Source: an uncultured Ruminococcus sp. (GTDB lineage: Bacteria; Bacillota; Clostridia; Lachnospirales; Lachnospiraceae). From it: a stretch of DNA of 39,504 nucleotides. Under the pieces are notes generated by a model, which did not search any database, was not told where the DNA came from, and saw nothing but the letters and a program-made list of their open reading frames with translations. The stretch spans positions 1 to 39,504 of the forward strand of contig UQVC01000023.1 of NCBI GenBank assembly GCA_900544395.1. Reading direction: 5' to 3'. The position numbers were made by a program, and so were the translations under genes. This document shows, in pieces, positions 32,665 through 39,504 of this stretch (its first letter is position 1; each line of letters starts with the position of its first letter).

Positions 32665-33501
32665 TTATCCTTTCATACCCGTATCCCCGCCGATTCCATT
32701 GATAAACCACTTCTGTGTAAATGCAAACAAGATCAGAAGGGGCAATACGATCAGCGTGCTTCCTGCCATAACCAGTGGCCATTCGGTTCCATAGGCTCCA
32801 CCTTCAATAAAAAATTTTCTCAATCCCTGGGAAACCATCATTTTCTCATCCGCATCTGTGATCAGTGACGGCCACATATAACTGTTGTAACAAGTAATAA
32901 AGTTCATCAGTCCAAATGTAATAAACGATGATTTCGTCATCGGGCACACAACCTTCCATAGAATCTTCCAGGAATTTGCCCCATCAATCCTTGCCGCTTC
33001 GATCAGTCCCATCGGTACCTGCATAAAAGCCTGCCTTAATAGAAAAATTCCAAATATACTCACACAATTTGAAATAATTAACCCTGTAAATGTATTCAGA
33101 AGATCCCAGTTTGCCAGAATAATATAACTTGGAATATAGGTTGCTGCCGTTGGGAGCATATACGTTCCCATAATCACTGCAAACAGCATCTTCTTTCCTT
33201 TAAAATCCATAAACACAATTGCATAGGCGATCATAGCTCCTGTCACAATCTGCAAAGCCAATGTGATCACGGATACAAATAGGCTGTTTCCCACATATTG
33301 AAGGAGTGGCGATTCAAAAATAACCTGATAAAAATTATGCCATTGAAACTCTGCCGGAAAAAATGCACCGACATCCATAATCTCCGCTTTTGTTTTCAAT
33401 GCACTTAAGATCATCCATATAAACGGAAAAATCGTAAAAATACTGAAGATCAGTAAAATGATTCCTTTTCCAAGTTTTTCGATTCCTGTTTTTATTTTCA
33501 T
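32665..33501 (-). CDS. ugpE: ABC sugar permease, UgpE/MalG type
   Basis: 278 residues, six predicted membrane helices, with the inner-membrane EAA loop LIEAARIDGANSWKILWKVVCPM (about 160-182) that contacts the ATPase. The N-terminal helix ILLIFSIFTIFPFIWMILSALKTK is typical of MalG-type subunits. It pairs with the UgpA-like protein encoded 15 bases upstream. AAGGAAGGACAG lies before the start. Confidence 0.9.
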   Translation of the reverse strand: MKIKTGIEKLGKGIILLIFSIFTIFPFIWMILSALKTKAEIMDVGAFFPAEFQWHNFYQVIFESPLLQYVGNSLFVSVITLALQIVTGAMIAYAIVFMDFKGKKMLFAVIMGTYMLPTAATYIPSYIILANWDLLNTFTGLIISNCVSIFGIFLLRQAFMQVPMGLIEAARIDGANSWKILWKVVCPMTKSSFITFGLMNFITCYNSYMWPSLITDADEKMMVSQGLRKFFIEGGAYGTEWPLVMAGSTLIVLPLLILFAFTQKWFINGIGGDTGMKG

Positions 33502-33516
33502 ATCCTGTCCTTCCTT

Positions 33517-34398
33517 TTAGTAGTGCACCCACTTTTTTGATGCACCAAACTGTACTGCCGACAATGCTACAGTAATCACGATCATCACGATTGCCACTGC
33601 TGTTGCCTGTCCCATATTAAACTCTTCGAATCCCAACTGATAATACATATACAGCAGCGTTCTTGTACTTCCGGACGGACCACCCTGCGTCAGAATCTGA
33701 ATCTGATCATATGCCTGCAAAGATGTGACCATGGTAATGATCACCAGGAAAAATGTAGTCGGAGAAATGCATGGAATCGTCACATCGCGAAATCTCTGCC
33801 AGCTTTTTGCTCCGTCCAACCCACTTGCTTCATATAATTCCTTCGGAACTTTTTCCAGTGCAGAAAGATAAAAAATCATTGCATATCCAAGACTCTTCCA
33901 CACCGTTACGATAATCACTGCAAGCATTGCCGTATCTGAACTTTTGATCCATTGCAGTTCTGGCAAATGCAAAAACCGCATCACTGTATTGGCAATTCCT
34001 GTTCCTGGATCATAAATCCATGTCCATACGATGGAGACCGCCACTGTCGGTGTGATCCACGGGGAAAACAAGATAAATTTGATGATTCCGCTTCCTTTGA
34101 ACGATCGCTGCATCAAAAGCGCCAGCATCAATCCAAGTACAATCGTTGGAATCAAAGTTCCCACGGTAAACACAACCGTGTTCCAAAGTGCATCGTAAAA
34201 CCTGGCATCCCGAAACAATGAAATAAAATTATCAAAAAATACAAAATTGTAATCTGGTGTCATATAATCCCAATCTGTAAAACTAATGTAGACAGACCGC
34301 AGGATCGGATAAATCCAAAACACGATCAGAGGAATCAGTGCCGGCAGTACAAACAGAGTTACGCTGCCCAGTTGTTTGAATTTTACTTTATTTTTCAT
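33517..34398 (-). CDS. ugpA: ABC sugar permease, UgpA/MalF type
   Basis: 293 residues, six membrane helices, with N-terminal LFVLPALIPLIVFWIYPILRSVYISF and the EAA loop PKELYEASGLDGAKSWQRFRDVTIP (about 195-219). It pairs with the UgpE-like permease. The ATG overlaps the end of the MATE gene by 11 bases, with AAAGGAT upstream inside that gene, so translation is coupled to it. Confidence 0.9.
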   Translation of the reverse strand: MKNKVKFKQLGSVTLFVLPALIPLIVFWIYPILRSVYISFTDWDYMTPDYNFVFFDNFISLFRDARFYDALWNTVVFTVGTLIPTIVLGLMLALLMQRSFKGSGIIKFILFSPWITPTVAVSIVWTWIYDPGTGIANTVMRFLHLPELQWIKSSDTAMLAVIIVTVWKSLGYAMIFYLSALEKVPKELYEASGLDGAKSWQRFRDVTIPCISPTTFFLVIITMVTSLQAYDQIQILTQGGPSGSTRTLLYMYYQLGFEEFNMGQATAVAIVMIVITVALSAVQFGASKKWVHY

Positions 34399-35671
34399 GT
34401 TGTCTATCCTTTCTTATCAGCCCATATATCCCTGTCATAATCCCTGCTGTCGCCGGAAGTGCCAGCCAGATTCCATTCATGTTTCCCAGAACAGGAAGCA
34501 ACAGCAGACACAATGGAGATACTACCAGGCTCTCTATATACGTCATAAATATCGCTTTTTTCGTCTTCATCACTGCATTCAGACAGGACACATTCAACTT
34601 TGCGGTTCCCATCAGCAAAAATGCTGCAGCACTGATCCGCATTCCAGACGAAAAATACGTGTTGGATTCTTGTGACAATCCAAACCAGCTGCCGAGGTAC
34701 GGAGTCATCCAGACCGTAACTGCTGCTGCCGCAATTCCCAGCACAATTTCTGCCGTATAAGCAATTTTTTTAATTTCCTGTACTTCTTCCTTTTTCTTGG
34801 CTCCATAGTAAAAACTGAGCAACGGCTGTATACCTTCTCCGATTCCTGTCAGGAAATACTGTACCGGAAACACAATATATGAAATCACGGCATAACATGC
34901 AACTGCTGCATTTCCACCATAACGCAGACACTGCAGGTTGGTAAAAATAAGAGCTGCTGTCGGTGCCAGAGACGTCCCGAATGCGGTGATTCCGATTTTA
35001 AAAATATTCGCCACATACTTCCATTTGCAAAGGACTTTCCAACTTCTGCATCCAGTCTTCCATAACACCATACATGACAGGATCACGACCACTGCCTGTG
35101 CTGCAACGGTTCCAAACGCAGCCCCCTGAATTCCCAGATTGTATCGGAACATCAGAATGTAATTCACTGTCAGGTTTACCGCAAATCCTGCTGCCATACA
35201 GAGCATTGCTCCCAGAGAGTGATTTTTGTTTCTCAAAACAGGCATCATTCCTGTTCCTGCCACTTGAAACATACTTCCGGCAATGATGATCGTTGTATAT
35301 TTCACTGCTTCCGCCTGGATTGTTCCACTTGCTCCGAGAAGCTCTAGAAAAGGAATCTGGATCAAAAACAACACGGGAATGATCCCTATTCCGCATCCTG
35401 TCAGCAGTGTTATGGTGCATTCCAGCAATTCTTTGCAAGTCTGTTTTTCACCACATCCCCGGTAATGAGAATACAACACACTTCCTCCTGTTCCGATCCC
35501 TATCCCGAGTGCAGTGATCAATGCCGGAATCGGCCACGCAATATTGATTGCTGCAAGTCCTGTATCTCCTGCTGCCCTTCCTACAAACATTCCATCTACA
35601 ACGCTGTACATTCCTGACATTGTAAATGCCAACACGGTAGGGAATGCATCTTTTATCACTTTCTTTAACAT
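34388..35671 (-). CDS. MATE-family multidrug/cation exporter
   Basis: 427 residues, twelve predicted membrane helices in two repeats. Family marks include FTMSGMYSVVDGMFVGRAAGDTGLAAINIAWP at the start and GIGTGGSVLYSHYRG. MATE proteins export drugs or metabolites with Na+ or H+. The ATG at 35671 is preferred because AAAGGA is 9 bases upstream; the longer frame has no site. It is the first gene of the ugp-like operon, overlapping ugpA by 11 bases, which is unusual: an exporter joined to an uptake system may expel a toxic by-product or analogue of the same substrate class. Confidence 0.88.
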   Translation of the reverse strand: MLKKVIKDAFPTVLAFTMSGMYSVVDGMFVGRAAGDTGLAAINIAWPIPALITALGIGIGTGGSVLYSHYRGCGEKQTCKELLECTITLLTGCGIGIIPVLFLIQIPFLELLGASGTIQAEAVKYTTIIIAGSMFQVAGTGMMPVLRNKNHSLGAMLCMAAGFAVNLTVNYILMFRYNLGIQGAAFGTVAAQAVVVILSCMVLWKTGCRSWKVLCKWKYVANIFKIGITAFGTSLAPTAALIFTNLQCLRYGGNAAVACYAVISYIVFPVQYFLTGIGEGIQPLLSFYYGAKKKEEVQEIKKIAYTAEIVLGIAAAAVTVWMTPYLGSWFGLSQESNTYFSSGMRISAAAFLLMGTAKLNVSCLNAVMKTKKAIFMTYIESLVVSPLCLLLLPVLGNMNGIWLALPATAGIMTGIYGLIRKDRQHEK

Positions 35672-35710
35672 CAAATTGTATCCTTTCTTCATGACACGTT
35701 GGCTATTATA

Positions 35711-35716
35711 ATGGAC
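35711..35716 (-). promoter_or_regulatory. Candidate -10 element for the MATE-ugp operon
   Basis: A TATAAT hexamer near these coordinates reads toward the MATE gene about 40 bases ahead. The best -35 match, TTGAAG, is 20 bases upstream, longer than normal; long spacers occur with MerR-type activators, but no operator dyad is convincing. Confidence 0.35.
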
Positions 35717-35762
35717 TCTTTTAAATTACACTTCAATCATAGATTAAACTTTTGTAAAACAA

Positions 35763-35812
35763 AAAAGAGAAACCGACGATAAATTTAACATTTACCTGTC
35801 TGTTTCTCTTTT
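35763..35812 (-). terminator. Terminator after the guanylate-kinase-like gene
   Basis: AAAAGAGAAAC pairs perfectly with GTTTCTCTTTT (11 bp; 35802-35812 with 35763-35773) around a 28-base loop and runs into TTTTTTG on the minus strand. Confidence 0.75.
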
Positions 35813-35828
35813 CATTGATCCTGCTCTT

Positions 35829-36422
35829 TTAAAGTACTTCTGTCTGTTTCCGGATCAGCCTTAGAATTTCTTCGAGACACTTCTCTAATTCCACATTTTC
35901 AAATCTTCTTTCAATCCCTGCTTTCTTCAGATTCTCCTCTGAAAAGTCTTCAGAATCTGCCAAAAATCGCCTGCACATTTCCGCATACTTGGGTTCTTTC
36001 TGCTGCCGTTCTCTCCCAAGCGCTCTTTCCAGACGTAACCCATCCTCTACTTCAATATAAATCGGAATGATCTTCTCGTCTCCAAAATATTCCCGCATTC
36101 CAGAATACGATTCCAAGGTTCCAATGACCAGATAGTCCTGACTTTTTAGATCGATCTGTCCGTCATCCGCAGTAAAATATGTCCAGATCCCACATTTCGT
36201 ATGATAAGACCGCACCTCAATCACGCGTTCCTCTTCCTGCATCTGATGCAGCCTTTCCTCATCTACAAAGAAATATTCCACACCGTCTGTCTCACCTTCC
36301 CGGATCGGACGTGTGGTATACGGTGTAATACTTCTCAATTCTGGCATCTGTTCTCTGATTTCTTTATAAATCGTATCTTTTCCGGAAGAACTTTTCCCCA
36401 TGACATAAAAAATTTTACTCAT
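35829..36422 (-). CDS. Guanylate kinase-like P-loop protein
   Basis: 197 residues. The P-loop is GKSSSGKDTI (about 9-18), followed by the GMP-binding segment ITPYTTRPIREGETDGVEYFFVDEE (about 32-56) of guanylate kinases. Its P-loop differs from the usual GPSGAGKGT of housekeeping Gmk, and the segment RSYHTKCGIWTYF is unusual, so this may be a specialised paralogue. It overlaps the decarboxylase gene by 8 bases. In Bacillus the equivalent slot next to the yaaO decarboxylase is held by thymidylate kinase (tmk), so this could be a positional replacement. Confidence 0.8.
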   Translation of the reverse strand: MSKIFYVMGKSSSGKDTIYKEIREQMPELRSITPYTTRPIREGETDGVEYFFVDEERLHQMQEEERVIEVRSYHTKCGIWTYFTADDGQIDLKSQDYLVIGTLESYSGMREYFGDEKIIPIYIEVEDGLRLERALGRERQQKEPKYAEMCRRFLADSEDFSEENLKKAGIERRFENVELEKCLEEILRLIRKQTEVL

Positions 36423-37839
36423 TTATCAACACCTCGATATAGTTTTCCACAGAAATTCCTTCTACAGAGAACCCTTTTTCCTGATAATCCATAAATATCT
36501 TTACAATATCCTTTGTAATTCGCTCCCCCGGAACGATCAGTGGAATCCCTGGTGGATACAAATATGCATATTCCAGAGAAATCAGTCCGATTGCGTCCTG
36601 CCACTTTTTACTTTGTACCTTCCCTGACGCACGCTTTTCTTCCACCTCAAAACTTGTGTAAATCTGTTCCTGTCTGGGCAACTCATACTGATATTTTTCG
36701 GATACTCTTATTTCCAACTCCTGATCAATCTCTGACAGTGCTTTCACCAGACGATTCATCCCCTCTTCTGTATCTCCCGGAGATGTCATAGCGATCACAT
36801 ACGATCCCGCTGCCATCTCCATCTGGAGATGATACTTAGACAGCAGCCGTTCATACAACTGTTTTCCCGTAAAACTTCTCTGCTCCTTCTTATCTACTGT
36901 ATCTTTTACAGATAATACAATTTTAGACCGGTCAAACCTTTCTGTTTCCAATAAACGGATATGCTTTAATCTTCGTAATTGTCTTCTTGTGTTTTCTAAC
37001 AAATTAACATAGTTCTCAAATAACTCCGTTCCATGTTCTGCAATGACTCTCAGACATTCATCCATACTTGCCATCAACACATAGGAAGGGCTGCTTGTCT
37101 GAAAAATCTGCAAATATTGTCGGATCCGCTTTCGATCGATCACCTGTCCATTCAAGTGGATCAGGGCAGTCTGTGTCAGCGCCGGAAGTGTTTTATGCAG
37201 ACTGTGGATGACCACATCCGCCCCTTTTGTGATCGCATTTTCTGGAAAATACGGATGAAATCCAAAATGAGCGCCATGTGCTTCATCTACGATCAATGGA
37301 ATTTTCTTCTTATGCACCATCTCTGCAATCTTGTCAATTTCCGATAGCACTCCGTCATACGTCGGGGATGTCAGAATCACCGCCTGGATCTCTTCATGCT
37401 CATTCAGCAACTGTTCTACTTTCTCTGGAGATATCTCTACATTCAACTCCTTTGTCTCATCAAACTCCGGATAAATATACACTGGATGCAGCTCATTTAA
37501 AAATACTGCGTGATACACAGATTTGTGGCAATTTCTTGCCATTAAAATCGTTCCGCCCTTTCTCGTGCAGCCTATAACAGCACTCAAAATCCCCACCGTA
37601 CTTCCATTGATCAAATAGTGCGTTTCTTCTGAATGATATAAGGAAGCAGCCCGAAGTTCTGCTTCCTTTATAATTTCTTCTGCATGATGAAGGTTATCAA
37701 ACCCATCAATTTCTGTAATATCAATCCCATATGGCAGTTCTGCCCTGATCACATTGCAATTTCTTTTATGCCCGGGCATATGAAATCCATAGTAATCTTG
37801 TTTCCCATAGGACTCTAATTTTTCATATAAATATTCCAT
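36415..37839 (-). CDS. Orn/Lys/Arg decarboxylase (YaaO/SpeA-like, PLP-dependent)
   Basis: 474 residues of the fold-type I group III decarboxylases. N-terminal GFHMPGHKRN (about 18-27), then ITEIDGFDNLHHAEEIIKEAE, the His stacking region, DEAHGAHFGFHP (about 181-192), and the PLP-binding lysine in HSLHKTLPALTQTA (about 207-220). The short C-terminal domain matches YaaO-type enzymes rather than the long inducible forms. Substrate (lysine, arginine or ornithine) cannot be fixed by eye. It begins 12 bases after the nucleobase permease stop codon, so the operon is permease-decarboxylase-kinase. Confidence 0.9.
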   Translation of the reverse strand: MEYLYEKLESYGKQDYYGFHMPGHKRNCNVIRAELPYGIDITEIDGFDNLHHAEEIIKEAELRAASLYHSEETHYLINGSTVGILSAVIGCTRKGGTILMARNCHKSVYHAVFLNELHPVYIYPEFDETKELNVEISPEKVEQLLNEHEEIQAVILTSPTYDGVLSEIDKIAEMVHKKKIPLIVDEAHGAHFGFHPYFPENAITKGADVVIHSLHKTLPALTQTALIHLNGQVIDRKRIRQYLQIFQTSSPSYVLMASMDECLRVIAEHGTELFENYVNLLENTRRQLRRLKHIRLLETERFDRSKIVLSVKDTVDKKEQRSFTGKQLYERLLSKYHLQMEMAAGSYVIAMTSPGDTEEGMNRLVKALSEIDQELEIRVSEKYQYELPRQEQIYTSFEVEEKRASGKVQSKKWQDAIGLISLEYAYLYPPGIPLIVPGERITKDIVKIFMDYQEKGFSVEGISVENYIEVLINE

Positions 37840-37851
37840 GTACTTTTCTGT

Positions 37852-39189
37852 CTATTTTCCTTCTATTTTTTTAATATCCATATCTTTTGGCAAAACCAAA
37901 CTTAACACAATGGAAACCACAAATACGACTGCCACACAGTTTGCAGAAAATACATCCTGAACTACCTGTGGGAAAATTCTCCAGATATCCATTTCACTTG
38001 CTGAAGTAAATCCAATTCCAACAGCCAGAGACAACGCTACGATCGTAACATTTCTCTGAGAAAAACCTGCTTTTGAAATCATCTGGATTCCACTCACCAT
38101 AATCGTTCCAAACATCATGATCGTACATCCGCCCAATACTGCATCCGGCAGACTCGCGAAAAAGTTTCCAACCGGCGGAAGTAACCCTGCGAGAATCATA
38201 CATCCTGCTCCTGTCATGATCGTAAAACGATTGACAACCTTTGTCATGTTGATCAGACCGACATTCTGACTGAAGGAAGTTACCGGCGGACAACCAAACA
38301 ATCCGGAAATACAGCTTGCATATCCGTCACATGCAAGAGAACCTGAAATTTCTTTTGTCGTAATCTCCCGATTCAATCCTCCGGCTACCATCGCCGTAGT
38401 ATCTCCTATCGTCTCTGCTGCAGAAACCAGGAAAATGATCGATACAGAAATGATCGCTCCCAGATTAAACTCCGGTTTAAACGGCAGGAAATGCGGCAGA
38501 GAAATCACTCCTCCTGACATAATTCCCGACAGATCTACCATTCCCATAATCAATGCAACAATATATCCGACAATCAATCCCGCCAAAACAGACAACTGCT
38601 TCCAATACCCTTTTGCCAGAATATTAAACACAATACATGTGACCAATGTAATTGTTCCAAGCAACAGATTCTGCGCAGAACCAAAGTCTTCTGTATAACC
38701 GCCTCCAAACGAACGGGCGCCTACCGTAAACAAAGAATATCCTATAGCCGTTACTACAGATGCCGCAACGACTGGGGTAATAATACGCTTCCAATATTTT
38801 GCCAGCAATCCCAATGTGCCTTCAAAAATACCGCCTACGATCACAGCGCCTATCATAGTCTCATATCCATACGTACTCCCTACATAAGTTAAAATCGTTA
38901 CGAATGTAAAACTGACTCCCATCACAATTGGAAGTCTTGCCCCCACTCTCCAAACAGGATACAACTGAATCAATGTTGCAATCCCGGCAATAAACATAGC
39001 ATTTTGCAATAAAATTGCCAGTTGACTCTGATCCAACCCTGACGCCGCACCTATAATCGTAATCGGGGTCAGATTTGATACAAACATTGCCAGCACATGC
39101 TGCAGTCCAAATGGAATTGCCCTCCCCAAAGGCACCCTTCCATCCAGTTTGTAAATATTTTGCATACTTACATCCTTTGTCTTTTCCAT
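37852..39189 (-). CDS. Uracil/xanthine permease (NCS2 family)
   Basis: 445 residues with about 12-14 membrane helices. NCS2 marks are GLQHVLAMFVSNLTPITI near the start, AAETIGDTTAM (helix 8 substrate site), and the helix-10 motif CPPVTSFSQNVGLINMT. Gln in the SFSQNVG segment is typical of purine (xanthine/urate) members. I place the start at 39189 (MEKTKDV), where AGAGG is 7 bases upstream; the longer frame would begin upstream of the -10 element and cannot be fully transcribed from it. The leader is only about 40 bases, too short for a purine riboswitch. Confidence 0.88.
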   Translation of the reverse strand: MEKTKDVSMQNIYKLDGRVPLGRAIPFGLQHVLAMFVSNLTPITIIGAASGLDQSQLAILLQNAMFIAGIATLIQLYPVWRVGARLPIVMGVSFTFVTILTYVGSTYGYETMIGAVIVGGIFEGTLGLLAKYWKRIITPVVAASVVTAIGYSLFTVGARSFGGGYTEDFGSAQNLLLGTITLVTCIVFNILAKGYWKQLSVLAGLIVGYIVALIMGMVDLSGIMSGGVISLPHFLPFKPEFNLGAIISVSIIFLVSAAETIGDTTAMVAGGLNREITTKEISGSLACDGYASCISGLFGCPPVTSFSQNVGLINMTKVVNRFTIMTGAGCMILAGLLPPVGNFFASLPDAVLGGCTIMMFGTIMVSGIQMISKAGFSQRNVTIVALSLAVGIGFTSASEMDIWRIFPQVVQDVFSANCVAVVFVVSIVLSLVLPKDMDIKKIEGK

Positions 39190-39238
39190 ATGCATACCTC
39201 TCTTTCTTTGTATATGTATACGCGCTGTATTTGCTTTT

Positions 39239-39267
39239 ATTATAGCTTCCAAACATCTATCTTGCAA
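39239..39267 (-). promoter_or_regulatory. Promoter of the permease-decarboxylase-kinase operon
   Basis: TTGCAA (39262-39267) and TATAAT (39239-39244) are separated by exactly 17 bases and read toward the permease. Confidence 0.7.
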
Positions 39268-39436
39268 ACAAAATCTGACATGATTTTAACATTCTAAATC
39301 CCGTGTTATCCACAAAGAGAGCTTCTTTCTTTTACTTTTTTCACTATATTTTAAGTTTTCCACACTTCTTAATAGAACGTCTGTTATTTACCATTATACA
39401 AACATTGTGCTCTGTTATAAATTCAGACAATAAAAA

Positions 39437-39456
39437 AACAAGCAGATTTGCTTGTT
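39437..39456 (-). terminator. Terminator after the tRNA gene
   Basis: AACAAGCA/TGCTTGTT stem with a 4-base loop followed by T7, located 7 bases beyond the tRNA 3' end. Confidence 0.9.
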
Positions 39457-39462
39457 CTACAA

Positions 39463-39504
39463 TGAGCGTGCGGGGATTCGAACCCCGGACAACTTGATTA
39501 AAAG
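39463..39504 (-). tRNA. tRNA-Lys (UUU), 3' portion only
   Basis: On the minus strand the window edge holds CTTTTAA (anticodon loop with UUU), TCAAG, a 5-base variable region, the T arm CGGGG-TTCGAAT-CCCCG, the acceptor 3' strand CACGCTC and discriminator A. CCA is not encoded. The 5' half lies outside the window. Confidence 0.88.

Noticed and set aside
35701..35760. MerR-type long-spacer promoter with operator before the MATE gene
   Set aside because: The 20-base spacer is suggestive, but the intervening sequence has no convincing dyad symmetry, so only a -10 element is reported.
39190..39460. Possible purine riboswitch ahead of the nucleobase permease
   Set aside because: The predicted transcript starts near 39231, leaving only about 40 bases before the start codon, and no purine-aptamer core sequence is seen.
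1..39504. CRISPR array or tandem repeat array
   Set aside because: No regularly spaced direct repeats of suitable length were seen anywhere; the repeats found are inverted or isolated.

Overview
The window looks like a chromosomal segment of a Gram-positive, low-to-mid GC, spore-forming gut Clostridium, most likely a Lachnospiraceae member. The evidence is AT-rich coding sequence with strong AGGAGG-type ribosome binding sites, spmA/spmB and ricT sporulation-linked genes, and a holB-ricT-trmN-rsmI / yaaO-like decarboxylase neighbourhood like that of other Firmicutes. Most genes lie on the minus strand, so operons read right to left.

Region 1 (1-5,500): a translationally coupled three-gene operon for an SMC-like complex of the Wadjet JetABC / MksFEB type. 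The next gene downstream is not jetD; its first codons look like a YfcE-type phosphodiesterase. Region 2 (5,500-16,780): a minus-strand catabolic operon of a sugar-type ABC permease, an L-rhamnose-mutarotase-like protein, a sensory-rhodopsin-transducer (ASRT) family protein, a creatinase-like M24 protein and a creatininase-family amidohydrolase. It is split by a 7.6-kb integrative mobilizable element (about 6,322-13,936). The element carries a large serine recombinase, a MobV relaxase, a predicted MobV-type oriT, a short RepA-type protein, a cysteine-rich VLP protein, an XRE regulator and a Mef-type macrolide efflux pump behind a long leader with a hexapeptide ORF and several terminator-like hairpins. 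The element ends share a 20-bp inverted repeat, and the empty site can be reconstructed: integration replaced the last codons of the creatinase-like gene.

Region 3 (16,750-20,580): a head-to-head scar where the permease and a solute-binding protein gene both lack their 5' ends; then an HD-domain hydrolase, and an AT-rich gene pair encoding a KilA-N protein and a tyrosine-recombinase-like protein without recognisable catalytic residues. Region 4 (20,585-24,360): spmA with a DUF885 lipoprotein, divergent spmB, and a lone ABC ATPase with degenerate motifs.

Region 5 (24,365-37,839): the housekeeping block rsmI-trmN-ricT-holB, then an ugp-like operon (MATE exporter, two permeases, binding protein, PHP hydrolase, HAD phosphatase, ATPase), then a guanylate-kinase-like gene and an Orn/Lys/Arg decarboxylase. 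Region 6 (37,852-39,504): a uracil/xanthine permease with a clear promoter, and the 3' part of a tRNA-Lys(UUU) with its terminator.

All identifications are from reading motifs, lengths and context by eye; no database search was run.
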